This document shows, piece by piece, positions 11,072-22,225 of a stretch of DNA of 64,000 bases. This DNA comes from Macrophomina tecta (lineage: Eukaryota > Ascomycota > Dothideomycetes > Botryosphaeriales > Botryosphaeriaceae). The notes beneath the pieces were generated by a model. It did not search any database. It saw only the letters and a list, made by a program, of their open reading frames with translations, and was not told the DNA's origin. The stretch lies in the NCBI GenBank assembly GCA_024180945.1, contig JAKSGN010000003.1, positions 2,852,001 to 2,916,000 on the forward strand, given 5' to 3'. Position 1 is the first letter of the stretch. Every line of letters starts with the position of its first letter. The translations under genes were made by a program, and so were the position numbers.

Positions 11072-11476
11072 GAGGCGTTTCTGTCCGCAGGTTTTTGTCT
11101 GAATGGGGCCTAGCAATCTCCAATTACCCAGAACGTGCGCCGATGTCTGATTGGGCAGGCAGCAAGCCTCTCGCCAGTGACATCGTGTCAGCGATCCTGA
11201 ATGTAAGACGGAATCACATGTCTTGTCCGTACCGACAGAGGTGTTAAAGAGTGGTACTACCATTGTAGGCGGACAGTTGAAGAGATCTTTGCGTCGGAGA
11301 ACGCGGGCCGCTCGGGTGGCGTGCGCTATTCAAGGATATTGCTAGTACCGGTGTGGAGACACCGTTACGCTATGCTAACTTGATTGTCAATAGTAGAATA
11401 GTCAGCTTGAACTCGCGCTCCCGAAAGAATCGTTATGGTCGTAAGTTGAAGGTGCTCTTCTCGACTAAAAGCTATA

Positions 11477-12700
11477 TTAATGTGCCGCGCTATCCCTCCT
11501 CAGCCAGACCAAGGGATGTTGAGAACCTCCCTCTTCGTCCCAATAACGCGGAACTGCTCTGGCCCGCCCCGGTACCGGTGGATCGCATGCAGCTTCTGGC
11601 AAGTAATCGCCGACGTACATGTCTTCCAGCAGACCCCATATCCGCCGTCGGTTGTGCAGGCCAGCTGGCATACCAGATGGGCAGTGGCCTTCCTTTCCAT
11701 CTCTTCTCTGACATAGTTCACGCACGAGAAGCTCAAAGTCCCATTCTATTCCCGTGGACAGACCCTCGGCTACCTTCTGCTCAACTGCTTCACGGTCCAA
11801 GTCCCAGAGGAAGGGTATAGTGTGGCCATCAAGAAGCATATTCATCCAAGCGGCCTGCGGTGCCAGGTAGGTGCACTCTGAGGAGAAACCGTGGTCGGAG
11901 AACATAAATGAGAAGATGTGGTCTCGCATCTCTTGTGGTAATTTCCCGAGCCGATCTCTAAAGGCTGTGGTTGAGGGTGTAAGATGTGCTTGGGCGGGTT
12001 TGAGCTGTTCAAGGATACTAGCCGTTAAATTGGGAATGTTCCAGACGTCTGCGGTGCACTGCTTTCCGTCAACCATGCAACGCTCGGTTCCTGGACTATA
12101 CCTTTGCTTACCCAATGGCCTTCCGTTTCGACAACCTCCGCCAGCGGAGGCGTTTGGTAATTCGCTGGTGCATCGATCCGCGCCAGGGGTTCCATGCGGC
12201 CGTTAGCGGTTGTGGCGATAGATCGCATCCGAAGAGCTTTCCAGAGCTGGCGCATTGAGGAGAGTCGGCCACGACGGGAATGTAACACACGTTTGGCGAT
12301 ATTGAGACAGTGGACGTGTGTTGGAATGTAATAGGTCGCGCTCCGGGACATGACTTGCTCGGCAGTCCCGAAAGGGGCGGGCTGGGAGGTGCATGGGGTT
12401 ACGGTGCGGCCGTCTGTATTGGCCACAAAGACGTATCCGGCGACGCTTGTGGCAAGGGTTTCGCTGATTTCGAGGTCTGTCGTGAATCGGCAGGGGCCCC
12501 AGTTGGTTCTGTAGTGATACTGAATTTGCTCAAATTCCCGTGCTGGGTCGTCCAAGAGGACCGCAGTGTCCTGGGGCGTTATCGCTCAGTAAATCAGCGC
12601 GACACGTGCGGTTGAAGTATCCGCTGACCTCCTCCCTGATAGGAGTTCCGCAAATGGAGCAGCACATTATGTGGCGGTCGCCCTCAGGGCCCGGGGCCAT
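11477..12700 (-). CDS. F-box-like protein A (CCSICG / IPFLWDLD family)
   Basis: Three exons, 12700-12629, 12570-12112 and 12058-11477, with introns of 58 and 53 bp, give about 370 aa. The second acceptor could shift by 3 bp. The N-terminus has a compact Cys motif (HIMCCSICGTPI). The middle carries a DVWNIPNLT segment. The C-terminal half has an F-box-like helix set (LGKLPQEMRDHIFSFMF), followed by IPFLWDLD and a conserved HNRRRIWGL element. It is paralogous to the protein encoded at 16452-17903, which shares all of these blocks in the same order. F-box proteins recruit substrates to SCF ubiquitin ligases. The SCF role is inferred and the target unknown. The last ~40 residues have no recognised motif. 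Confidence 0.75.
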
Positions 12701-14085
12701 GGTGGACGAGGTGGGCGAGACAAAGGGTTGGAATGAAGAGGGCTGGAGAGTTGACGTTGGGCAGGGCGCGGGATAACCCGTTGAGCTGAGGGTCTTGTGT
12801 AACCTCAGCCCTGTCGCGCAAACAGCTGACACTGCAGTATTTACCGTGCGGGGGCCAAAGCCCGGTTTGAGTCGCCACGGAACACACCGATCCCACGCTA
12901 ATGGAGAAATATAAGGTTAAGTCTTGGCTTAGCCAGAGTCAGGGTAGGACGCGGTAGGTCCAAGGGACTGGGGACCGCTCCTTTTCCTCGTCGTCTTTTC
13001 TCTTAAGCAAGTCCAAGCCAAGCGCTTACATCAACTTCTTCCAGGCTGGCTAGCAGCGATGCCGCCAAGTGGGGGGTTGTGTGTCCATGCCTGCTAGACT
13101 GCCGAGCTCCGTGGATATCGGTCAAACCCCCATCAGTACTCGGACAAGCTGCCACTTCGGACGACTTTCAGCCGGCAAAGTCTCAGCGCACCCATTTACT
13201 GCATCCGTCAATTGAGTGGTGGAAAAGTACGGCGATCAGCGTCGAAGCACGTCTCTTCTTATCCAATGCATGCTGGAGGTGGTGCGGACGGAGAACGGGG
13301 CGAGAAAAGGACGCAAGAGGCGGGAGAGAGCGAGGACTCGTGTCTGCTGAGCTGTCGGTGACTGCGGTGTAGTGATTCCGGTCAAGTTGGGACGCGGAAA
13401 GACCTGCTTGGTCTTTCATCCATGGGCAATGGTTATGTCTGTGCTCGAGATCCGATCTCAGTGTCAGCCTCAAACGGAGGTGCTGGCCGGGCATGTGGCT
13501 GGCGTCGAAGACAATGGTTCAGATGCGGATGCGCAACGCAGAGTGGAGCAGCTGCACCGGCAGTCACGAGTCTGAATACGAGACTCTTGGCGAGGTTTGC
13601 CGACGTGAGCTTTTGATAAAGAGATTGGGCTGCGGCGTGCGTCGTGGAAGACGCAGGATCAAGTCGTGGCAGAGGCAGCAGGCGGACCTCAAAAGAGAAG
13701 GCGGCCACCGCGGGCGGGGACTGAGTGGGGCGGACCAGGGCTGCCTGGCTCCCGTATGCTCGCGTCCGCCGATGCCCGCTCCCGGCGCGCCCAAGCCTTT
13801 CTTACTGCTTGCTCGTCAAGCTGTTCGCGCCATTCGCGGGCTGACGTGCTTGTCCCGTCCTCCCTCCTGCTCCTCCTCTCGCCGGGCCGCTCGATGCTGA
13901 GCGTGTGCAAGCTCAGCGGCTCACCGGTCATGAGCGCTGATGCTCGGGCCAACTCGTGAAGGACTGGCACCCCGCAACAAGGAACGATCCTGCCCCAGCT
14001 GTTACAAAAGCGGCGGCCATAATCGGACACGTCGCGCTTCTCCCAAGCCCGCACACCTCGCAACTCCGTGTGCAAAGCGAGCGCG
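12701..14085. other. Intergenic, 1.4 kb, nothing recognised
   Basis: Divergent spacer between F-box-like gene A and the Nudix gene. Several long frames exist but show compositional translation only. Confidence 0.5.
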
Positions 14086-15251
14086 ATGGACGGCGGCTTC
14101 CCCGCGGCTGCGCCACCCGACGACGAGTGGCCGCGGCCCCAGAACATCGGCCGCTCCAATCTCGAACTGATCAACGACTGCGACAAGTACGCCCGCCTCG
14201 TACACCTCTCATGCCCCGGTCTACCAACCCTCGCCTCTGTGCTCCTCCGCTGAATCAGCCAGACCCCCAACTAGCCGACATGTGAACCCACTCGCTGACG
14301 TGCTTCAAAAGCTTCCCCCACTTCGACCTGGACACCGATCTCTACACCGAGACACTGCAGGGCCTCTACACCCTCCACGTTGCCGACCACCACGCCGTCC
14401 TCGGCTACGTGCGCCCGCATGTCGCCGAGACCCTGCAGGGCCTGCCCGCCTGGGACGTGAGCCCGGAGAGCCGCACTCTCATCCTGCTCGCCGGCGTCAC
14501 CGAGCCCGAACGCACCGCCATCCTCGCCCAGACCGCCTCGGCCATGCGCGCCACCCGCCACTTCGCCGACCTCAACGCCTGGCGCGACGAGCTGTACCCC
14601 GTCTACGGCAGGGGCGGCGAGCTGCTGTTCAAGCTCGAGCGCGCCGCCTGCCCGCTGTTCGGCATTCTCGTCTGCAGCGTGAGCCTAACGTGCTACGTCA
14701 AGGACGAGTCCGCCGGCTACCGCTTCTGGGTCTCGCGCCGCAAGCGCTCCAAGGCGGCATACAGCGGCATGCTCGACACCACCGTCGCCGGCGGCCTGCG
14801 CGCCGACGAGCGCCCGCTCGACGCCCTCGCCCGCGACGCTGAGGTCGAGGCGTCACTACCGCCCGCCCTGGTGCGCGAGAAGGCCAGGCCCGCCGGCAAT
14901 GTCTCATTCTTCCACGTTCGCGATGAGCGGGCCGGCGGCGAGCCGGAGCTGCTGCAGCCCGGGTCGCAGTACGTGTATGACCTCGAGCTGGAGCAGGGGC
15001 GCCAGCTTGCGCCCAGGCCGGATGACGTGGAGATGGACGACCTCGCGTTGCTGTCGACGAAAGAGGTGCAGGCGGCACTGGCCAGAGGCGAGTTCAAGCC
15101 CGCTGCTGCGCTCGCGTTTTTGGATTTCTTCGTCAGGCATGGGATTTTGACGTCGGATAATGAGATGGATTATACCGAGGTTGTGTCAAGGCTCCACAGA
15201 CGTCTTCCGCTTCCAGAGCCTAGGTTATTGCCGCCAAAGAAAGCCGAGTGA
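14086..15251 (+). CDS. Nudix hydrolase with DUF4743, altered Nudix box
   Basis: Two exons, 14086-14186 and 14312-15251, give 346 aa. The 125-bp intron (donor GTACGC) joins CD to NFPHFDLDTDLYTET, restoring the CDNF start of the DUF4743 domain. That domain spans roughly residues 28-160 (LFGILVCSVSLTCYVKD near its end). The Nudix fold follows with FWVSRRKRSK. The Nudix box reads GGLRADERPLDALARDAEVE. Against the consensus GX5EX7REUXEEXGU it has Asp for the first Glu and Val for one of the paired metal-binding Glu residues. The family includes yeast YJR142W and thiamine-pyrophosphokinase-associated Nudix proteins, thought to act on thiamine-diphosphate-like or damaged cofactors. The reading frame is intact and GC-rich, so this looks like a maintained gene with a changed active site. 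Confidence 0.85.
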
Positions 15252-16451
15252 TAGTTCGTGCGAGTCATGGTGAAGCGATATGCAGTGTAGGCAGTAGGAT
15301 TTGTTAAAGGGCCTGTGCAAGCTACACTGCATCTTATAAAGCTAAATCTTATCTGCGTGCTAATAGCCAATCATCAGCGGTCCAATTTTCGCGCCGCAGA
15401 GCAAGTGGGAAGTTTGTTGAGAACGGTCACGTGCCCCAATCTGGGGTCTCACCGACGAAGGACTGAATACTGCTATACATTGGAATTACGGATCTTGAAT
15501 AGTGCGCTGGTCGAAGTCGTAGAATGAATGAATCCACTCCCACAACTTAACTCATCACCATGTCAAGCGCGCAAAAACAACGCCAACCATCCGGATATAC
15601 TAGGCAGTTCAGATCCCACGAAACCCCCAACCCATTGCAACGGCTTAGCACGAAAGCTTATTAGGACACAAGCTTCTGCCGCGCCAGCATCCGTGAATCC
15701 TGTGGAGCCCGCTGGTTTGCGGGCATGATGAGGCGCTAGCCAAATCGGTAAAGGATCGCGAGCGGCGCAGCCACGGGCTGAAAACGGACTCGAAACTACG
15801 GCACCGACCAACCAATCGAGAAGTAGCAGTGCATAGCACTTGCATGCGCTCGACTACTGCATGGCTCGCTCCAGATATGTCTGCCTGGCATTGGCTGCCA
15901 TCAATGTACAAATGCTGCTGCTGGAAAACTCAAACAAAGGTTGAGCTTGAAAGGCCCTTGTGTTCGACTTTTTTTTTCCCCTCAAATCAGCCGGAGACAA
16001 CTGATTCGTATTTTCTATTTCAACTGATTTAATAATCCGCCTCTTTAGTTAGCTGGCCCCCTCCGGTAACCATGGAGGATTATTCAGCGGGCGAAATTAT
16101 CATCGGTAGGGATCGGAACAAACTGCGCGTGAATCACTGTTGGAGGGGTCAATGCCGGTGGCAGGTGGAAGTAGAGGTCTCTCCCAACAGTTTTGGGACT
16201 GGTGTCATGGGCAGGCCAAGCTCCCTGAATACTCCGGGTACCTCATGACGGACAATCTGGGCGGATATGGAGCAAAATCTCTTTGGCTTGTTAATCTCAC
16301 TTTGACTTTTCCGTATTGTACTCTCTCTTTGCGACGGGTAATTTCAACAGTGCCCACCGATGGACTCTCTAATCTCTCCATATACCCCTTTACCTACGTC
16401 TCCTGCCCGTCCCAGATACCCCATTCCCTTACCACCTCCTGCCCCGACCCT
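15252..16451. other. Intergenic, 1.2 kb, nothing recognised
   Basis: Convergent spacer between the Nudix gene and F-box-like gene B. A CACGTG hexamer at 15428-15433 and short T-rich tracts are the only motifs seen. Confidence 0.55.
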
Positions 16452-17903
16452 TCAAAGCCGGCACATCACCCTCCCGCTCTCCCGCTCCGCGACCTCACTC
16501 AAATCCCCATGCAACTCCAACGACCGTCGGATCCGATACTCATCAAACGCCTCGGGCCGCTGCACCCGCACGATCCACATAGCCGCATACACCTCCTCCT
16601 CGTCCGACAGCGGCACATGGCAGTCCCGGAGCAGCTCCTCCTCCTCAATCGCCTCCACATCCGCCACCACCTGCGCGATCCGGCACCTGGTCAGCAATCC
16701 CGGCGGCGCGCCGGCGAGCCACTCGTCCTCCTCGCCCCCTCCTTGCGCCGCCACCGACGCGTAGAAGTCGAGGTACCCGATCCCGTAGCCCTCGACCGGC
16801 GCGGCGCCGGAGAGCGTCTTGCGCAGCGCCGCTTGCACGAACGCGTGGGAGCAGCGGAGGCGGCGCGCGAGGCAGCGCCAGTCGAGCGGGACGGCGGAGC
16901 CGCGGTCGTGCTGGCGGCAGGCGTGCACGTCGAGGTCCCAGAGGAAAGGGATTAGCGTGCCGCTGGCGAGGGCGTCGCGCCAGAAGGATTGCGGGAGGGG
17001 GAGGCGGTTGAAGAGGGATTTGCTGGTGCGGCGGAGGCGGAGGGTGGCGGGCGGGGCCAGGAAGGCGGCTATGCGGTGGAGGATGTCTATTGGCATGCCG
17101 TCGAGCGTGGGGCGCGGGTAGGGTGCTGTGGCCGCGGTGGTTGTGTATGGCGGTGCGGTGGCCGTGGTGGTGGAGTCGTCCGATACCGGGCGCAGCTGCG
17201 AGAGGACCCAGCCGGTGAGGTTGGGGATGTGCGTGGGGTCGGCGACGAGCCACTGTGGGAAGGGTTAGTGAGGGGAGTATGCGTGAGGTGAGATGATTGG
17301 GGAGCTTGCTGACCTCCCAGCCGCGTTCTTGCCCCCAGAAGTTGCGCCAGAAGCGTGCGGCGCCGTAGTAGCCGTGCTCCCATCGCACGCTGTGGGATTG
17401 GCTGGCGATGCGGTAGTGTAGATGCTTAAGAGAGGTGTAGAAGGCTTGCAGGACTGAGCTTCTCGAGGGCTCTGGATATATGCTCCTGAAGGACTGATGC
17501 CGGCGGACGCGCTCCGCAATGGCCACACAGTCGTTGTGTAGGGCGTAGACCGGGCCGTCGAGTTCACTGTCCCTCAAGAATTTGTTTAAGGTGGCGTTTC
17601 TCGAGTTTTCTATGCTCTCGATTTGATGTAGTAAAGCATCAATTCCTTCTACGCTTTTCGGCCCATCATCGTTCGCCATGAAGAATGTGTTTTGGCTGAT
17701 GGCGGTGCATCGGCGGAGCCACTAGAAAGATCAATACCACACAAGGGAGGCGATGCAGCTGGACAGTTACTCACTTCTGTATCTTCTGTGGTTATGACGT
17801 TACTATCATATGCATAAAGAGATCCTCTCACATCCGGATCGATATCCAAAGAGGTGAACGGGCATCCGCAGATGCAGCAGTAGGTTGTGTAGGCGCGGCA
17901 CAT
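16452..17903 (-). CDS. F-box-like protein B (paralogue of the gene at 11477-12700)
   Basis: Three exons, 17903-17775, 17721-17314 and 17252-16452, with 53- and 61-bp introns, all phase 0, give 445 aa. The N-terminus is MCRAYTTYCCICGCPF. Exon 2 opens WLRRCTAISQ, and exon 3 opens WLVADPTHIPNLTGWVLSQL. The F-box-like segment is MPIDILHRIAAFLAPP with LRRTSKSLFNRLPLP, then SFWRDALASGTLIPFLWDLD. An acidic stretch and a GLLTRCRIAQVV element follow. Domain order matches protein A, but similarity outside the blocks is low, so the duplication is old or the family is large. An SCF adaptor role is inferred. Confidence 0.8.
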
Positions 17904-18639
17904 GGTTTCCTCCTTTCTGGTTTCCGACAAAGCAATAAGAAAAATGCTGGGTAGCTTGCGAAGCTTTTGTTGGAGCAATTGTGGGCCCCGGTAGGGATAC
18001 AATCTCTCGAGGGTGGTGTGGTCGCACCTGATCTCATGCCCTTGCGCGATCAATGCCGTTCCGGATCTTTTTCGTCCCTTGTTTCAGACCGGGACCCATA
18101 TCTGCCGGAGCAGTTGAGAGTCATAAAATTACTTGACTATACCAGGCAAGTACCATTGATTTGCTTATCTGAGTCTCACACGGTGCTATACGCTTGGGAC
18201 GTGGCTATGTATGCGCGTTGGAGGTGGGCCGAATCGGGAAATCATACGAGTCAGTGGGAGGTGTTTAAGCAAAGCTCAAGGTGCTCTTCCATCGGCTCAG
18301 CACTGTTACTAAAGTGACCAGACATATATTTTGATCGGACACCCGGGTTTTGGCTTGTATTTGTTTGTCGCCTTCACTCTCGAGTATTGGGTTTTTCGTA
18401 TTCGTGCCAGAACGTTCCGCGTCAAGAGCTTGTTGCAGCGGGGACTTCACCTCCAATTATTCAAAGCAAGCAGCATCATCACTCAAAGATGCAAACATAT
18501 CTAAAGAAAAAATATTTTTCCATTCATATGTACAAGGAGCTTTGTTGCAAAAAAAAAAAAAAAAAAAAAAAAACCATCGAAAAAGCGGTAATGCGCGTGG
18601 ATTCTCCAAGCCCCCCATCCTCTGCAAGTTGCCATATTA
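17904..18639. other. Intergenic, nothing coding
   Basis: Promoter side of F-box-like gene B. It includes a 25-nt poly(A) run at 18549-18573. Confidence 0.55.
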
Positions 18640-18987
18640 CCGGAAAGCTGCATGACAAGATGCTTAGCAGCCGATGGTACCAGTGACACCCTATTGAAAC
18701 AACGGCTGTTGCCACAGCTGCCAACGTCGTTGACGAAGTAGCGGCAGGTCTGGCCGACCCCTGCGTTTACCTGGGCGGAGCAGTTGGGAAGGCTTTTAAT
18801 GCCGCCGATTGGGATTACAATATTCTGAGCGGTAGGGGATTGGAAATTTATGGAATCAGTGCCTCAGGAGTGAAGCTGCAGCTGTTATCAGTGGCTTCCA
18901 CGTGGCGGGAGTGTTGGTGGTGTGGAGAAGCTTACAGGCGGACCTAGCGAATTGATTAGCCGGTGCGGCGATATCGAGGAACTGCAT
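18640..18987 (-). pseudogene. Possible relic of a small secreted Cys protein
   Basis: From ATG 18987 the minus strand reads MQFLDIAAPANQFA. Pieces SFTPEALIP-stop, then IVIPIGGIKSLPNCSAQVNA, GVGQTCRYFVNDVGSCGNSR and CFN follow in changed frames. The start resembles the signal region of small secreted fungal proteins, and the last block has four cysteines in 26 residues. A GTCCGC donor and a GATAACAG acceptor could remove the first part. A TAA at 18850-18848 interrupts the SFTPEALIP frame. I cannot name the family. It could also be an intact gene I failed to splice, or chance. Confidence 0.28.
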
Positions 18988-20917
18988 TTGGTTTCAGAGG
19001 TGGTTGGTTACAAAAATTGAGTCCTTAAGTTGAATGTGAGAAGCGACTGTTGAAGTGATTGCTGGAGCTGGAGATTGCTGCTGTGATGATGAAAGAATTC
19101 GAGCTGGTGGACAACGTGTGTATACTTTTCCGACTGCGAGCAGATTTCCTCTAAGTGGTTTATAGCCCATTATTGGAGGTAGGAACCATGTTGTCCCCAG
19201 GTTTCTATAGTGTGGCAGTACATTGCGTCGTGACTAATGAAGTAGGTGATCTATGATGTTGTTCGTATCCGATTTCCAGAGGAGAGCGGCTTTCACCTTA
19301 GTGTTGCGAACACACGTCTGTATACAGAGTAGTTGGGGCATGATCAGCCACCAGGCTGATCATCGCTGTACCCTTTGGCAGCGAACCGGCAGAAGGTTAG
19401 CTCAATAGCTTTGCAGCATCGACTGAAACACAACACGGTCGGACCGTTGCAATACTTGGTATTAGACTATTTCCTTCGGACGTACAACAATTTGAGGATC
19501 TTACCTGACAAACAGCGCGCTTCCACTCTGGTGCGGGTAGTCTCATTCCGTCTTTGGCGTCCAGCTTTTTATCATTTGCGGTTAGCGTCATTGTTTTCAG
19601 CCCATCAAAAAAAAAAAAAAAAAAAAAAAACGCTTGTATGGCTGCGATAGTGCCTTCCTGAACACCTGTTGCTTAGCGCGTAGAAATGAACATCCACGTC
19701 TTCCAGCAGCCGCAAGCCCTCTCCTCAGAGTGTCCCAGAAGCTTGTCCCTACTGAAGCGGTGCGCACGCGTACATCTATGTTTCCTCACCGTCACTTAGC
19801 ACCTCAAGCTCCCTACACTAAATACAGAACCGCAAAATTGCATTGATCAGTTAATACATATGCTACAACGCAATGAAGCGAATGCAACATGCTGAGAGCA
19901 ATTATTCTGCTGTATCGTCCCGCCCGCTAAGTCCTGCTCGTTTTGCATCCTCTCTGCAGGTCTACAATTATGCCACCCCTCATGCAAATGATAAAACGAC
20001 AAATACCGTAGCTGGAAGACCTGACGGTTATGGGCATACTGCTTCGTGATCGAGGAATAATAAGACGCTCGATTTAATCTGGCGAGCCCTCCAACCTTCG
20101 GCTGTTTGTGCTTATGTGGTATGAAAAGCCCATCCGAGCACTTAAGCGTTATTGCCTTGCAAGACGGCCGGGCAGCAAATGTCCTTTCCGTTGGTATCTC
20201 TGATGATAACACGTCTTTGTTCCCTGCTTTATTGGGGCCGGTCCATGGGACAACCCACCGTTTGAAATGCAACAGCGTTGGTCTTGCGCATAGCCTAACG
20301 AAGGTCGGGTCCGCTCGTCTGACTTCATAAATAAGCCAGTGAAGCTACTTATTTGGATGTGCTTGCTTGGCCCACTGTTGAATGATTCTGCTGAGCACAA
20401 CATGTTCGAAGTCGGTGGGGACCGATAGCTGCATACGTGTCGGAAGAGGGCTCACGAACGCCATTAAGGGAGTGACGAAACAATTCGCATCTGGCTGTTA
20501 GTCAATTTCGAGAATCGGATAAATGCTGTTCTTGGCAGTATTTCTGGACGAGAGGGTGGGCTCTTTTGTGCTCTTATGATATACGCGGGTCCACCAGATC
20601 GGCAATGCCCGCAAATACGCATTTTATCCACCGCTGGTGGGCAAGTAAACTGCATATGAACTAATTACGACAAAATATGAATGTTAATATTTTCAGGACG
20701 GCCATACTGGGGAAGATGCGGGATCAAATATATACAGAAAATATGTTTGCACAGGCGGAAGCCGGCTATTCCGAGATGAGAGTTCCCATGCGCTGCTGCT
20801 TCTTGCAGACTCAAGTTCATCGACGCAGTATCCAAGGCTCTCCCGTTGGTACGCATTCGTACAGCCGCAGCTTCTATGATACCAAATTTAGATTGGAATG
20901 CGCCCCCCCATCTCTGT
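18988..20917. other. Gene-poor 1.9-kb stretch
   Basis: No supported coding region. It contains a perfect 10-bp inverted repeat at 19340-19363 and a 24-nt poly(A) run at 19607-19630. Confidence 0.5.
19340..19363. repeat. Perfect 10-bp inverted repeat with 4-nt loop
   Basis: Arms ATGATCAGCC and GGCTGATCAT flank ACCA. Each arm includes the palindrome TGATCA. It could form a hairpin in RNA or bind a dimeric factor. Confidence 0.7.
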
Positions 20918-22225
20918 TCAATGAGTCAGCTGCCACCCTTTCCTGATGGCGGAGGTGCAATTCGCACAAGAACTCAGCTGCTTGGAGAGCTCGGCGGCCA
21001 CCGCATCATGCACTGGGAAGGTGGGATGCAGGTTGTTAAGCCAGAAATACTCATTGACGGGAATGCCGCAGGCAGCGCTTGTAGTATTTTGCTCCGGGGT
21101 GCCGCTGTAAGATATTCATATCAGCGTCCATAGAGGTGAAGGAATGAAAGTTGTAGAGAAACTTACTTCTCGTAATCAGTACAGTAACCGGTCGTGTTCT
21201 TGAGCCTGGCTGTCTGACTGTGGCTGGTCGGGTCATCCAGAATCTGGTTGAACAGGCTGTAGGTGTCGAAGGTGAAAATGCTGGTGTCGGTGTGCTTCTC
21301 ACCCAGAGAAGTGGCAAGATTAGAAATGCGCTTGTTGAAGTCGGCAATGCCGATGCGTTCGAGGTTGACGCTGTCGGTTCCTTGGGCGACGGCGAGAGGG
21401 GAGCGCTCGACGGATGGGACGTTCAAGAAAAGGAAGTTGCGGGCACCACTCGTGTAAAGCTGAGAAGAGTGAATTAGTATGTGTTGGCTAAATCACACGC
21501 ATTGGGTGCTGCTTACCTTCTCTACCAATTCACTGTACTCGGCAAAGATAGCGTCGACCAAGGTCGTGTTCTGGGTCCAGTAACTGCCTCCGACATCGTT
21601 GATGCCAATCCACACGCTGAAGAGGGTGTTGTCACTCGCCCACACCTTGCTGGCACCGGCAGCTCCATACTTCGGTAGGTACTCATCCTCGATTTGTTGC
21701 TTGAGCGAAAGGACAGTCGGAGCATACGGCTGGACCAGGGCGGTATCGACGGTGGCACCACCGTAGGCAAGGTTGTACGTCTGGAGAAGAGATGCGTTGT
21801 ATTTGTAGGTGAGGTAGCCAACCCAGTTGGGGCCGCTGCGTGCGGATAGGTCAGTCGCCAAGTACTAGACAGCACGCATATGTTTAAGCTTACTTGGAGG
21901 AAGTCCAACCCCTGTTTGATGTCAGCCCTGTTCAACAACGGCGCCAAAAAGCTTCACTTACGGGTATGTTGGGTTACCGAACGGGTTGTCAGCACTTGGT
22001 TGGGTTCCGTTCACGTCAAAGCCAGTCTGGGTGTAGCTGTCGCCACTGCAGTATATGTAAGCCATATGCCATGAGGGACAAGAGTTGTTCCGTGGCTTAC
22101 AAGGAGAACCAGTACTGCAGTCCAGCAAAGCCGGGCCACGCAGTATTGGCCTGGCGCGGAGCGGGAAAGGCCTGGGCGCCAGAGGCGGACAGCGCTGCTG
22201 CAAGGAAGGCAGAAACCCTGGTCAT
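20918..22225 (-). CDS. Secreted GDSL/SGNH esterase, CE16 acetylesterase type
   Basis: Six exons give 341 aa: 22225-22101, 22045-21962, 21911-21894 (18 nt), 21835-21517, 21459-21167 and 21104-20918. Introns run 50-62 bp. Residues 1-19 are a signal peptide ending near AQAF. The SGNH block I is [14 protein letters not shown] with Ser45. The block-II Gly is in [10 protein letters not shown], the block-III Asn is in WIGINDVG, and the catalytic His is in [12 protein letters not shown] (H306). This matches carbohydrate esterase family 16 exo-acetylesterases, which remove acetyl groups from xylo-oligosaccharides and similar sugars outside the cell. A TATATA element lies about 115 bp upstream. The gene stands alone, with no glycoside hydrolase neighbours. 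Confidence 0.92.

Larger units (their letters stand above)
10876..11476. other. Promoter region of the epoxide hydrolase
   Basis: This 600-bp spacer holds a triple 16-bp direct repeat (11024-11071) and an overlapping CACGTG. No gene recognised. Confidence 0.55.

Noticed and set aside
13689..14270. 193-aa minus-strand frame next to the Nudix gene
   Set aside because: No family features, and it overlaps the Nudix first exon.
16140..16955. 271-aa plus-strand frame over F-box-like gene B
   Set aside because: Antisense shadow. The minus-strand exons splice in phase and match a family.
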